From: [Phialemoniopsis] sp. UDSM-2020 | Taxonomy: Eukaryota > Ascomycota > Sordariomycetes > Thyridiales > Thyridiaceae | DNA: 64,000 nt | Assembly: GCA_018873225.1 (NCBI GenBank) | Contig: JAEILZ010000010.1 | Coordinates: forward strand, 1-64,000 | Direction of reading: 5' to 3' | Part shown: positions 1 to 14,265 of the stretch, piece by piece | How the letters are laid out: each line of letters opens with the position of its first letter | Numbering within the stretch: the stretch's first letter is position 1 | Notes under the pieces: model-generated | What the model was told of the DNA's origin: nothing | What the model saw: the letters and a program-made list of their open reading frames with translations, nothing else | Database searches by the model: none | Made by a program: the position numbers and the translations under genes

Positions 1-446
1 AATTATTATATAAGATTATTATAAATAAAAAAATAATTTATATATTAAAATTTTATATTTTATTAATAAAATAATTTAAAATTAATAAAAAACTTATAAT
101 AATTTATTATTTTTAAATAAATAAATAAATTAAATATTTAAATTAAATATTAAAAATTTATTTATAAAATTATATTAATTATAAATAAAATAATTAAATA
201 AAATTTTTATTATTTATATAATTTATATATAATAATTTATTAATAAAAATTATAAAAATATTATTATTTTTTATAAATTATAAATAAAATTTTAAAATTT
301 ATTAAAAATTATAAAATAAAATTAATATAAAATTTATAATTTTTAAAATAAAATATTTTAAAAAGTTATATATATTTTTAAAAATAAAATTAAAATTTAT
401 ATAAAAATATATTATATATTATTATAATTAAAAAAAAATAAAAAAA
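1..446. repeat. AT-only DNA left of the retrotransposon
   Basis: Essentially pure A+T with hardly any C or G and no open reading frame. It is the left flank of the LTR element and ends in AAAAA (442-446), which matches the bases right after the other LTR. Saturating RIP of older repeat DNA explains it best. No family is recognisable. Confidence 0.7.
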
Positions 447-716
447 TATTAAAAAGAGATATTATAAATAGAATAAAAAGAGATAATAAAATAATAATAT
501 AATATAATAAGTTTAATTAAATAGTAATATTAATAGTAAATTAAATTTTTTTTTTTTTTTTTTTTCTTTTTATAGGAATTTTATTTTTTTTATATTATAT
601 TATCCTTAGAGTTTAAATTTATATTATATATATATATTAAGAATATAATACTATTAATATATTATTATTATTTTAATTTTTAATATTAATAGAGATTTTA
701 TTTTAATTTTTTAATA
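447..716 (-). repeat. LTR copy (3' LTR of the minus-strand element)
   Basis: It aligns along its whole length with 7,859-8,129. Shared landmarks are a long T tract followed by CTTTTTATAGGAATTTTA, the string AAGAATATAATACTATTAATA and the end TTTTTTAATA. Differences are almost all A/G and C/T transitions plus T-tract length. This copy is the more heavily mutated of the two. Confidence 0.87.
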
Positions 717-3700
717 TAATCTTTTTTTTTATTAATTTCTATTTTAAAAGTTTATTTACTAATTTAAAGTTTTATTTATAATTTCTTATATATTCTAATT
801 ATATATTCTTTATATATTTATATTATAATTTTAATAAATTATTAATTTATTATTTATAATAACCTTTATAAATAATTAATCTAATTAGTAATAATAAAAT
901 TATTATTATTTTAATAATAATATATTTTAAGTTTTAAATATATTATATTAACTATATAGTTAATATAATTTTTTCTTATTATTATTATTTTTATAAATAG
1001 AATAATAATAATTATAATAATATTATTATTTATTTTAAAGATAATAATAATAATAATTTTTTATATCTTTTTAATAAAAATATTAATAAATAATATTTTT
1101 TATAATATTATTTATTTTTTTTCTTTTTAGTTATAAATATTCTTTTTTTATATTATTTCTTTTTAAAATTTTTTTTTTTTTTAATTAATTTTTAATTATA
1201 AGTATTATTTTTATATTTTAATTATACTAATAATATATTAATATTAAAATAAGATTTAATTAAAGTTTAATTAATAAGAAAAATAATAACTTTTTTTTTT
1301 ATAATATATTATTATTATATTATATCTATATATATATTATATTTATATTTCTAAATTTCTATTATAATTTTATTTTTTACTACTTAATAGTTTAATAATT
1401 TTATTATTACTATATAGTAATAAAGTTTTATTATTATTAATATTTTTAGTAATAATAATAATAATAATAGTAAATTATTTAAATATTTTATTTCTATTAA
1501 TACTTTTAATTCTTTTATAGTAAGTTTTTTTAATTATTTAGTTATATTTTAGATATATTAATATATTATTATAAACTAAAAAAAGAAAGAAAATTAAAAA
1601 GATTAAAAAGAAGATTTTAATAATCTTATTTAGTAATTATATTATATTTATATAATATAATTTATATATTATATATATAGTTAATTATTAAAATAACTAT
1701 AGTAATTTTTTAGATAATAATTTAATATTCTATTACTAATAAATTATTAATATATTATATTTATTTTATATTTTAATAAGATATTAATAATTTAATAGAT
1801 TTAATTATTTATTATATTATCTATTTTAATAGTAATTACTTTTATATTTATATATATATTTTTTTAATTTTTTTTTTTATATTTTTATTATTAATATATT
1901 ATATATTTATAGTTTTAAATATTTATTATTTCTATTTTTAAAGCTATTATTCTTATTATTAAAACTATTAAAAAGATAAATTATTATTCTTTTTATATTA
2001 TCTTTATAATATAATTATTAATTTATTATTAATTTAATAATATTTTTTTTAATAATAAGAAGAATAATATAACTATATAATAAATATATAATATTTATAA
2101 TTAGATTTTAATTAATATTATTAGCTTATTATATAATATTTATAAATATAAAAAGAATTTTATATTATTTCTTATTATTATTTTTATTATTTTTTATATT
2201 ATTATTATATTTTTATTAAAAATTAAATTTTCTAATAATAAAAAGAAAAAATATTTATTATATAAGCTTATAAATAGTATTTATAATATATTTTAAATAT
2301 TTATAATTAATTTAATTAAAATTAATTATTTATTTAATTTATTTTTAAAATATATTTATATTATTTTTAATATATTTTTATTATATATTTATTTTAATAT
2401 TATTATATTTTTAATTTATTTTAATTTTAATATTATTATATTTTATATTTCTATTATTTTTTTAATTTACTTTTTTATTATATTATTTATACTATTAAAG
2501 AATAAAAATCCTTTTAATAATAATAATAATAATTTTTAATTTATTTTTATTATTATTATATACTATATATATATCTTTTTTTTATTTTTACTTTTATTTT
2601 TAAGATTTATACTTTTATATTATTATATTTATATCTTTATAGTATAATACTAATTATATATTATTATATTTATATTTTTATAGTATTATAAATTACTATA
2701 AGATAGTTATTTTATAAAATTTAATTTTTTTCTAATAAAATAGTTTCTAAGGCTTATTATTAGTATTATTTATATATATACTTTTTTAACTTTTTTTTAT
2801 AATTTTATAAAAGTAATTTATTATTAATATATTTTTATAGTTTTTAAAAATTATTCTTATTATTATAGTCTTTTTAATAGATAAAATATTATTAATTCTT
2901 TTTAAAGTTTTTATAATTTAAAATTTATATTATCTTTTAATAGATATTATTTTTAATATTAAATAATTATTTCTTTAATATAATATTATTATATTACTTA
3001 AAAACTTCTAATATTAATACTAAAAAAATATTATAAATCTTATATTATTTTAATAGATTTAAATAATAGATTATCTTTTTATTTCTTATTATTTTTATTA
3101 TTTTAAAAGATTTAAAATATTTATTTAAAAGCTTTTAATTAAAATATTTTTATTATATATTATAAGTATTAAAAAGTATTTATTCTTTTATTATAAAAAT
3201 CTTATTTTATTTCTTTTTATTATATTATTTTTTATATATTACTATTACTTTATAAATAAATTATATTATTACTATATAATAATCTATTAAAGTTTTAATT
3301 CTTTTTTTAGCTATTAATATATTATTAGTTCTTATAAGAAAGTAATCTAATAGTATATATAGTAAATAACCTATTAATATCTATATTAATACTATTTTAA
3401 TAATTATATATAGTATATTATTATATATAAATTATATTAAAAATAAATAATTAATTTAATTAGTTTAATTTAATATATAATATATTTTTAAGTAGTATTT
3501 AATTTATTAATTTTATTTTTTTATTTATCTATTTATCTATAGATAGAAGATAATATTAAGATATTATATAAAAGTTATATATATATAAAATTTATCTTAG
3601 AAATTACTTATAAAAAAGAATTCTCTATTTAAAATAATCTTTTTTAATATTCTAAATATTTAAATAATATAATATAATAATATCTTTATAAATCTACTAC

Positions 3701-5450
3701 TAATAAGCTTTATTATTATAATTATATAAAAAAAATATTTTATTAAGTAATTTATTATTATTAGAATTATATTATAGCTTTTCTTAATATAAGAATTAAT
3801 AAATATAGATAGATTTATAATAAAATTAAAAGTAATTTTCTTTTATAAATAGATAAATATTAATAATATAATAAGTAAGTTATAAAAATAATATTTTTAA
3901 TTTTTTATTTTTTAATAAATTATATATATATTAATATATTTTTTAATATTTCTAGATAATAATTCTTAAAAGTAGCTATATCTTAATAGCTTTATTATTT
4001 TATTTATATTTAAATAATTTATTATAAATATATTATAAAATCTTTTAATTAATTCTTATTATATCTTTTTATTTTTAAATATATAAATTTTATTTTTATA
4101 TTATAATAAGCTATTTATATTATATTATTATAATATTTTATCTATATAAATACTATATAACTTCTATTTAATTTATTTATTTAATATAATAAAAATATTT
4201 TTCTATTATAATTAGTATAGAAGATTATTTATTAGTTTTAGTAGTTTATTTTAAATTTTTTTTCTTTTTATTTTTTATATTATTAGTTTTATTTTTATTA
4301 TTTCTTTATTATAGCTTTTCTATTTTATTATAATGCTATTTCTATATCTATTTATAATTATAGTTTAATTAGATTATAACTTAATAGTATTTATATCTTA
4401 TAAGTTTTTTTAGTTCTTTATAAGATTTTTATTTTAAATAAATTACTTCTTAGTAATATCTTTATTTTATATATTAAACTTTTTTATAATATCCTTAGGA
4501 TATATTTTAATATTAATTTCTTTTTATTATTAAAATATTTTTTTTTTTTACTTTCTTTTTATTATATTTTATAATATTTATATTTTTTTATTTATCTTTA
4601 ACTTTTAAAATAACTTTTATTATAATATTATTTATATTTTTTTGATTTTTTTTAGTTTTTTCTTTTAATTAAAATATTATAATAATATATTAATTAAATT
4701 ATATTTCTTTAAATAATATTTAATATTAAATATATATATTATTAATTTATCTAGCTAATATAGTTATTTTATATTAAGCTTTCTTTTTATATTTTAATAT
4801 TTTAGATTTAAATAATTTATAAAAATTATAAATTTCTTTTTTAAATATAATAAATAATATTATTATACCTTTAAAATCTTAATAATAATTAGTAGCTTTC
4901 TTTTATTAATATTATAATATATCTTTAGTTTAAAAAGTTTTTATAATAAAAAGACTATTAAGTATTATTAGTTTTTAAAAAGTTATAAAAGGATTATATT
5001 AATTATAAAAGTAGAAGTATTAGTTTCTATATATATTAATAGTATAAGATTAAAATAATATAATAATAATATAATAATAAATATTAATATTAATTATTAA
5101 AATACTATTTATATTAATAAGAATAGATTTAGTATTTTTTTTAGTTTTTCTTTTAAATAATTAATTAAAAAGATTATAATCTTTAAATAATAATATATAA
5201 ATTAATAATAAAATCTAATAAATCTTAAAAGAATTTAAATATTATAAATATTATATAATAATAGTTATTTCTTTATAGCTTTAATATATTTTCTTTTTAT
5301 TTTAATATCTTTAAGACTTATAATATACTTTAAAAAAGATATAAATATAATTTTAAAGTTATATTTCTTTATATTAAGATATAGTTTTTATTATATTAGT
5401 CTTTTTAATATATTATATATATATTATTTATATTCTATTTTTTTATTATT

Positions 5451-5573
5451 AAAGATTAGAATATTATTTAAATAAATAATATAAATTATATTTATTAAAT
5501 TTATAAAGATTTAATTAATATATAATTAAAATATAATTAATATATTAATTAAACTAAAAAATATAATAAAATA
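5451..5573 (-). pseudogene. RIP-mutated reverse transcriptase core
   Basis: One minus-strand frame reads a degenerate gypsy-type RT core. The PFGLxNAPxTFQ box appears as FFSLINILIIF followed by a stop in place of Gln. About twenty codons later the YLDDILIF box appears as YLNNILIF. Pro to Phe, Gly to Ser, Asp to Asn and Gln to stop are each what C-to-T or G-to-A mutation gives. The two catalytic aspartates are lost and two stops interrupt the frame, so it is dead. The match to RT spacing and order is seen directly; the family call rests on knowledge of Ty3/gypsy RT motifs. Confidence 0.82.
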
Positions 5574-7858
5574 CTTAAAATAGTTATAATATATTTAAAA
5601 GATTATTTTCTATTTATTATTTATATAAATATAAAACTAATAATATATATCTTTTAAATCTAATTTAGTATATATTTTTATATTTTTTAGTTTATTTAGA
5701 ATCTTCTTAATAAGTAATAATATAATATAATTTTTATATATTATCTAATTAAATATATAGTAATTAATATAAAGATATAGTTTATTATTCTTTTTTAATA
5801 TAAAAAGAATTAATATATTAATTAAATTAGTTAAATAGTAAATCTATCTTTTTCTTTTTATATCTTTAAAATAAAGATATAATATTTCTAATTTTATTAA
5901 TAAGAGAGAGTATAAAAACCTCTAAAATAGTATAAATTCTTTTTTTAATTTAATTTTATATTTAATATTTAAATATAATAATAAAGAATTATTATAGATT
6001 TCTAATAATATTTTTTTTAAGTTATAATAAACTTTTAATAATTATTTAAATATAATATTTTTAATATTTTTTTAGTTATTTAATATTATTAAGCTAGAAA
6101 TATATAAAATTATTATTATTATTATTATAATTCTATAGTATTATAGTTTTTTAATTAATATATTAATATTAAAATACTTTTTATATAAGAAGAATCTTTA
6201 TTATTTAATATTTTAATTAATTATTAAATTTATTACTATTAGTTATAATACTTTAAAAATTATTTTATCTTTTTTTATATTATTAATTATAAAATAATAA
6301 TATTATTTTTTTATTAGTTTATTATTATTTTTAATTTTTATTTATATTTTATATTATTTTATTATACTTATAAATATTTTAATAATTATTATTAGTTATA
6401 ATTTAAGATTAAAAAGAATATATAGCTTTAAAGTAGTAATAATACTATATAGTAGAATATTATAATTAAATTTAAAATTAATAAAATAATATAAATATAT
6501 CTATTAATTATTTAATTAAATTTATAAGAATACTTATAGATATAATAATATAAATTTTATATTTTTTTAGTTTTATTATTAGCTTAAAAGCTAACTATTT
6601 ATATTTAAGATATAATTAATATTAGTTCTATTAGAATAATAAATTATAATATAATTTTTCTTTTTATAATATTAGTATATTATATTAAAATAGTTAATTA
6701 TATAATATCTTTTTTAACTATAAATATAATATTATAACTATATATTACTTTTATTATAAGGTTTATTTATTATAATAAAAATTATTAAAACTAAAAAGAT
6801 TTTTTATTTTAAATATTTAAATATATAGTAGTTTTATTAGTTATACTAATAATAGATATTAATAAAAGAATATAATATCTTTATAATAATTCTATTAGAT
6901 TCTTAAGATAATTAAAAAGATATAAAACCTTTTTAAAACTTTTTTATTTATTTTACTATAGTAATTAATTAATAATAAGTAGTAAAAAATAATATTTATA
7001 AACTAATAATAATATATAAATTAAATTAAAATTTATAAAATATAATAATTATTTAAAAGGTCTTTAATTAGTTCTTTAAAAGTTTTATCTTAATATTTTT
7101 ATAATACTTTATAAAATTAATTATCTACTTATAATAGCCTTAAATAATATAAACTAACTATATTAATATAATAATTATTTAGATCTTTAAATTTAATAGT
7201 TAATTATAAAGAAATTCTTTAAATTCTTACTATAGAATAGCCTTAAATATATAAATTCTTTTATTATTATTTACTATTAGATATTATAATTAATTAATCT
7301 TTAATATATCTTTTAAGTAATATATTATATATATTATTTTATTATTATTATTATAGAAATATTAAAGCTATATTTAAAAGTAATACTAATAATTAAATAA
7401 AAAACTTTTTAAAACCTAATAATTCTCTTTTTAGTATTTTAATACTAATAGGAAAAGAGATTTAAATAAAAAGAATATAATAATAGAATATATTAAATTA
7501 AAAGATAAGAAAATTATTAAAACTATTTTAATTTTATTATATTATAGTTATTTTAGTTTAATATATTTTATCTATAAATAAAAAACTATTTTCTTTTATA
7601 AAATTATCTTATTAATTTATTATTCTTTTTTTTTTAAAGTTATTAAAGACTTAAAATTAGCTTTAAAAATAGTTATTTTTAATATATTTTTATTATTTTT
7701 TTAAGTTATAAAGAAAGATTTTAATATTTATATACTAGCTTAAGTTAATAATTCTTATAATTATTAGACTATAGCTATAATAATATATAAATATAAAGAA
7801 GTTATTATTATTTTTAATAGTTTATTTTTCTAAAAAGGCTTATATAAAGAGTTTAAAA

Positions 7859-8129
7859 TATTAAGAAAAGATATTATAAATAGAATAAAAAGAGATAATA
7901 AGATAATAATATAATATAATAGATTTAATTAAATAATAGTATTAATAATAAATTAAATTTTATTTTTTTTTTTTTTTTCTTTTTATAGGAATTTTACTTT
8001 TTTTATATTATATTATTTCTAAAATTTCAATCTATATTATATATATATACTAAGAATATAATACTATTAATATACTGTTATTACTTTGATTTCTAGTACT
8101 AATAGAGGCTTTATTTTAGTTTTTTAATA
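7859..8129 (-). repeat. LTR copy (5' LTR of the minus-strand element)
   Basis: Partner of 447-716. It keeps more G and C, for example ACTGTTATTACTTTG near 8,075-8,090, where the other copy has only A and T. On the minus strand it holds TATAAAAAG, a plausible TATA box for the element's promoter. The AAAAA target duplication follows directly at 8,130-8,134. Confidence 0.87.
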
Positions 8130-8134
8130 AAAAA

Positions 8135-11100
8135 TTATTCTTTTTAAAAAAAAATATAATTTATTTATTATAAAAAAGTATTATAATAAAATAATTTAAT
8201 AATAAATTAAATTATAAAAAATTAAAATTATTTAAAGTTTTATATAAAATTTTAATATTTAATTATAAATTATTATTATTTAAATTAATATATATTTATA
8301 ATATTTTTTATATATTTTTATTAAAATTAATTTTTTAAAAGATTTAATTAAATAAATTAATAAAAAAAAAATAAAAAAAAAATATAATATTAAAAAAATA
8401 TTTAAATAAAAAATATTTAATAAAAAGTATTTAATTAAATAAAAAAATTATAATAATTAAAAAAATATTTAAAAATTTATTAAATATTTAATATATTATA
8501 AAAAAGAAATTTAATAATTTTATTAATAAATTTAATATTAATAAATATAAAATTATTTAAATTAATAATATTTTAATTAATTATATTAAAATTATTAATA
8601 AATTATATTTTAATAATAATATTTAATTTTTTTTTTTTATTTTTTTAATTTATTTATATTTTTTAAATTATATTATATTATTTAAATATTTTTTTTATAA
8701 AAAGAATAATATTATTTTTATAAATAAATAAAATAAATAAAAGTTTTATTTATCTTTTTTTAAAAATTAAAATTTTTTTTTTATTTATTTTAATTTATTT
8801 TAAATATTTTATTTTAATAATTATATAAAATATTAAAATAATTAATATATTATTTTTTTAATTAATTAAATAATAATATATATAAATATTTATAAAAATA
8901 TTTATTTTATTATAAAATTAATTATAATAAATATATTTTAAATATTTTTTTATTTTTCTTATTATTTTATATTATAAGTTATTTTTAAAATAATATATAT
9001 AAAATATAATTTTAAATTTATTTTAAAAAATTCTATTTAATAAAATATTATAATTATATAATAATTTAAATTTTTATTTTTTAATATATTTTAATAATAT
9101 CTTATTAAAAGAAAATAAAAAAAATTAAAAAAAGAATTTTATATTTATAATAAAAATTTAAAATTTAATAATATAAATTTTAAAAAGTAATTAAAATTTA
9201 TAAAATATTAATTTAAAAAGAAAATATTATATTATAAAATTAAAATATAATATTATAAAATAATAATTTAAATAATTAAAACTAATAAAATAAATAAAAT
9301 AAATAATTATAAATAATTAATAATTTTTATTAATTTAAAATAATTTAATTATAATAAATTTATAATTTAAAATAATTTAATTATTTATATAAATATAAAT
9401 AAAATTTATTTTTAAATATCTATTTAAATAGCTTTTTAATATTTAAAATATTTTTATTTAATAATATATTTTTAAATAAAAATTATTTTAATTATAATTA
9501 ATTAATTTATATTATTATTTTATATTTATTATTTATTATTAATATAAACTTTTTATATATTTTATTTTAATATTTTAAAGATTTAAAATAAAAAACTATT
9601 ATATAAATAATATAATAAATATTTATATTATTATAATAAAAATATAATTAAATAAAATAAATAAATTAAAAGAATTATTATTTAATTTAAATTTTTTAAT
9701 TTTTATATTAAATAATTAAAATTTAAATATTTTAATAATAATTTTAATTAGTTTTTTATTAATTAATTTAATATAAAATTATAATTTAAATTAAAATATA
9801 TTTAAAATCTTTTTTTATATATAATATTATTTATTTTATTTTAAAAATTATTTATATAAAAATTTAAAAAAATAAAAAATATAAATATTTAAAATTATAT
9901 TTAAAATATAATAAAATATAAAAACTATTAAAATTAAAAAATTCTAAATAAATTATATTATTTAATAAATTATAATTTATATTAATTTAATTTTTAAATA
10001 AAAAAATAATTAATTTTAATATAATATATTTAATATAATTAATATAATATAATAAATATAATATTTATATTTTAAAAATATAATAATAATTTTTAATATT
10101 TAATAAATATAATTATAATATATTAATTTTATTATTTTAATTTAAAAGTTTAATTTAATTTTATATATATAAAAAGTTAAATTTAAAATTTAAAATTTAA
10201 TTTATTTATAAAAACTTCTTTTTTATAATTTAATATTAATTATTAATTTAATTTATTATTAATTAATAAAATTAAAAAATATAAAATTAAAATTATTATT
10301 AAAAAATTCTTTTAATAAAAGAATTAAAATATAAAAAAGTTATATTTAATTAAATAAAAAAATTATAATAATTTAATAAAAAAGTTAATTAAAAACCTTT
10401 TAAATATAATAATTTTAAATAAATAAAAAAAAATTAATTAATTTTTAATTATTATTTAAAATTAAAAAAACTTTATATATAAAGAATTTATATTAAATAA
10501 AAATTTTTAAATTAATATTAAAATTAATAATTAATTAATTATATATAAAAAATTAAAATAAAAAATAATATAAAAATATAATATATAAAAAAGAAATTTA
10601 TTTATTTAATTAATAAGAATAATTATTTATAATTTTTATAAATTATATTATATAATAAAGTTTTTAAATATAAAAACTTTATTTAAAATTATTATTAATA
10701 TTATAATTATTTTATTAAAATTTTTATTATTTTTTATATTAATTAATAATTTTTTTTTATTTATAATAAATTATTATTATTTTAATTAATATAATAAAAC
10801 TATTAAAATAAAAATTAAAAAAGAATTTAAATAAATTAAAAAAGAATTATTTAAAAATAAAATATTTAAAAATAATAAAAAAAATTAAAATTATTTTATA
10901 ATTAAATATAAAATTTATTATTATATTTTAAAAAAAAATTAATATATTTTTAATATTATTATTAATACTTTTTATTATAATAAATAATTTAATTAAATTA
11001 TTTATATTTAATATTAATAACTTTTTAATTTTATTAAATTTAAAAAAATATTTAAAATTAATTAAATTATTTAAATTATAAAAACTAAAAGGATTATAAT

Positions 11101-13450
11101 TATTAAATAATTAAATAAAATTATTATAATTATTAAATTATTAAATAAAATTATAATTTAAAAAAAGTTTATTTAAATTTTAAATAATAAAAAGTTAATA
11201 ATTATTAATAAAATTATTATATAAAATATAATTATTTAAATTTTAATTATTAAAATTTATATTATTATTAAAAAAATTATAAAATTTAAATAAATAAATA
11301 TAAAAAAAATAATAAAATCTTAATAAAAAAAAAGTTTAATAAAAATTAAATTAAAAAATAATAATTTAATTAAATTAATAAAATTATAATTTATATTATA
11401 TATATTATTTAAATTAATTAAATTATTAAATAAAATAATAAAATTAATTATATTTTAATTTATATTTATATTTTTATTTAATTTTTTTTTATTTTTTTAA
11501 ATTTATTATATAATTTAAAATTATAAATTTTTTATTATTTAAATTTATAAATATAAATTATTTATTAAATAATTATTTATTTTTAATTTTAAAATAAATA
11601 ATTTTAAATATTAATATAAAAAATAATAAATTTAAATAAGTTTATTTTAATATTATTATATTTATTTTATTTAAATTATATAATTTATATAAAGATAATT
11701 AAAAAAAAATATAAATTTTAATTTAAATAAAAAAATTAAAAATAAAAATAATAATATTATTTTAAATTTTATAAAAGATTTAAAAAAAGAAATTTATATA
11801 AAAAAATAAAATTAATATTAAATTTAAAATAAATAAATTAAAAATTATAAATTAAATTAATTAAATTTTTAATAAAATTTATTTTAATTATAATAATAAT
11901 AATTAATATAATTATTATATTAAAAATTAAATAAATTAATATAATTATAAAAGAATATTTTATAATTTTTATATATATAAATATTATAATTTAAAATAAT
12001 ATTAAAAATTTAATAATAATTATTAATTATAATATAAATAGTTATATTATAATTAAAATAATTAAAAAAATTTAAAATTTATTTTATTATTAATTATATT
12101 ATATATAAAAATATTTATTAAATTAATTTAATTAATTAAAAATATTATATTATTAAATATAATTATATTTTTAAATAAAAATAATTAAAAAACTTTTAAA
12201 AATAAATTAAATAAAATTAATATAATATTTATTATTATTTTTAATAAAATAATTAATAAATTTTTAAAAAAAATTAATAAGTTTAATATTAAAAAATAGT
12301 TTTTATAATTATTATTATTAAAAAACTAATATAATAATAAAATAAAAAGATTATTATATATAAAAATAAAATATAAATTATAAATAAAAAATAAAAATAA
12401 AATAATTAAAAATTTATTTATAAAAAAAAAAAAAAAAATATAAAAAAAAAGAAAAAAAAAATCTTTTTTAAATAAATTATTTATTAAATAATTAAAAATA
12501 ATAAAATTTTTATTATTAAAATAATTAAAAAGATTTAAATAATATAAATAATAATTAAAATAATTTATAATAAAATAATAAATATTAAAAAAAATAAATT
12601 ATAATTAAAAAATTAAAATTTAAATAATAATAATAATTTAAAGATTTAAAAGTTATAAAAAAATTAAAAACTTATAAAAAAAATAAAAAGAAATTAAATT
12701 ATTAATAAAAAAAAATTAAATTATTAATAAAATAAAAATTAAAAAAATAAAAATAAAAAATAATATAATAAAATAAATTTAAATTAAAATTTATTTTTAA
12801 AAATTAATTTAAAAATTAAAATCTTTAAAATATTAATTTAATTTTAAAATTAAATATTTTAAATATTAAATTATTAAATTTATAATAAAATAAAAATTAA
12901 AATTAAATTTTAAAAAAAGATTTTTTATAAAAAAATCTTTTTAAAATAATCTTTTTTTATAATTAAACTTTTTTTAATATTATTAATTAAATTAATTAAT
13001 AAAAAATTAAAATTAAATCTTTATAATTATATAATTTTAATAATTTATTATATAATAAATTATTATATAAATAATAATTAATTTAAAATTATAAATTATA
13101 AATTTATATTAATATATAATTTTTTTATTTTAAAAATATTATATAATTATATTTTTTTTTTAAATAAATAATATAAATTAATTAATTTAATTTTTAATAA
13201 TATATTTATTTATATATATATATATATATATTTATTATTTTAATAATAATATTATTTATTAAAAGTTTAATTTAATTAAATTTAAATTTAAATTATTTTA
13301 TTTTATTAATTTAAATAATTAATTATATTAATATTTTTATAATTATTAAATTTTAATTATAAAGAAATTAAAGTTCTATTTTATTATTATATTAAGTTAT
13401 TTTAAAGTAATTTTAAAGTTTTAATATAAAGTATATTTATTTATTTTAAA
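8135..13450. repeat. AT-only, RIP-saturated DNA without genes
   Basis: About 5.3 kb of almost only A and T. The few surviving C and G lie mostly in CT/AG steps; CA and CG steps are nearly absent, the expected RIP footprint. It holds homopolymer-rich stretches (12,420-12,460) and a TA microsatellite at about 13,211-13,232. A 51-bp string at 9,231-9,280 recurs inverted at 44,934-44,984 in the second block. No reading frame or element type can be recognised. GC content rises again from about 13,350 to 13,520. Confidence 0.72.
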
Positions 13451-13499
13451 TAAAATAATAGTAAATAGCTTTATACTTAAAGTTCCATCTTATAGTTAA

Positions 13500-14019
13500 A
13501 TATAATTCTTAATAGCAAGGATGTTTCTATATTAAGACGCAGCAGCAGCCTGGAAATAAGAAAGATAAACAACACACTGGGTGAGACGCACAGAGAAGCC
13601 GGACTTACCATGCTGGTTCATATTGCCAGCATTCTTCGCGACATCATTAACAGAAGCGACAAACCAGCCCTGGCTCTGGAAATACCCAGAGTTGTCTTGC
13701 TGTGCTGCTGCTATTGTTTTTGTTTACAGTCAAGTGGTTACTGCAGGGGACAAGGAAGAACAACTGCTTGTTAGAAAGATACATCTCTTAGATGCAACCG
13801 GAGCCCGCGCTGCACCTCGGGTTCAAGCGCATTGATGAAGGTGGGTGGTGGCTTTTCGCAGCGCAAGACGGCATCGTGGCCGATCTCGTCGAGTTTTTGA
13901 ATGGGTCAACGACTATGACCTAGAATATGTCAGAACAAAGCCTGTAAATTGAAGGCGCGGCTTCGTGCTCCGCCGTCGACATCAGTAGCTCGGATGGAGG
14001 CAAATATATTTTACCATAT
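13500..14019. other. GC-normal spacer, no gene recognised
   Basis: Composition returns to normal here. Two short plus-strand frames exist, 13,581-13,835 (84 codons) and 13,792-13,923 (43 codons). They overlap in different frames, match no family I know and lack clear promoter or splice context. They may be debris of a gene cut by the AT block. Confidence 0.4.
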
Positions 14020-14265
14020 TTGATGCTTTCATTGCTTGTCAGCACCTTGTCTCTCTTCCCTCTCTCAGCCTCTGCTCTGTCAGTGCAAAACAACACGGGT
14101 TTTCGCTACGACCCGTGGAACTTTCATCTCAATGGCAAACCTTACCAAATCATTAGAGGTCAAATAGACCCTCAAAGGGCCCCATGTGTTGGACCGAAAA
14201 ATGTGCTCATGTCATTGCTTGTCTTGTCTGAAAATTCTGTCTGTGTGCCCCCTCCTTTTCGGTAG
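14020..14265 (+). pseudogene. N-terminal relic of a GH35 beta-galactosidase
   Basis: The 81-codon frame starts with a typical signal peptide (hydrophobic core LSLLVSTLSLFPLSASA). It continues with NFHLNGKPYQIIRGQIDPQR at about residues 34-53, the hallmark N-terminal block of secreted fungal glycoside hydrolase family 35 beta-galactosidases, which cleave terminal beta-galactose from plant cell-wall glycans. Similarity ends right after DPQRAP. The expected YW..RL and GLNTI blocks are absent and the frame stops at 14,265. Family enzymes are around 1,000 residues long, so over 90 percent of the gene is missing. A functional short secreted peptide is possible but unlikely. Confidence 0.68.

Larger units (their letters stand above)
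447..8129 (-). mobile_element. RIP-inactivated Ty3/gypsy-like LTR retrotransposon
   Basis: Two direct repeats of about 270 bp (447-716 and 7,859-8,129) bound a 7.1 kb interior, with AAAAA on both outer sides (442-446 and 8,130-8,134) as a 5-bp target duplication. LTR ends read TA...TA, as expected if TG...CA was mutated by C-to-T and G-to-A changes. Minus orientation is supported by a reverse-transcriptase relic on the minus strand at 5,451-5,573, a purine tract (minus strand) just inside the 447-716 LTR at about 721-730, and TATAAAAAG on the minus strand within the LTRs. The RT relic lies in the first third of the interior counted from the 5' LTR, leaving 4.7 kb for RNase H and integrase; this order fits Ty3/gypsy rather than Ty1/copia. 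No open frame survives, so it cannot move by itself. Confidence 0.88.

Noticed and set aside
447..8129. Ty1/copia assignment of the LTR element
   Set aside because: The RT relic sits in the first third of the interior with 4.7 kb after it, and its box spacing matches gypsy RT; in copia elements RT is near the 3' end.
12420..12460. A-rich stretch as a replication origin or centromere element
   Set aside because: Homopolymer runs are expected throughout RIP-saturated DNA; nothing specific distinguishes this site.
1..13450. AT block as mitochondrial DNA
   Set aside because: No rRNA, tRNA or cox/nad/cob frames are readable, and LTRs with a nuclear-type RT relic are present.
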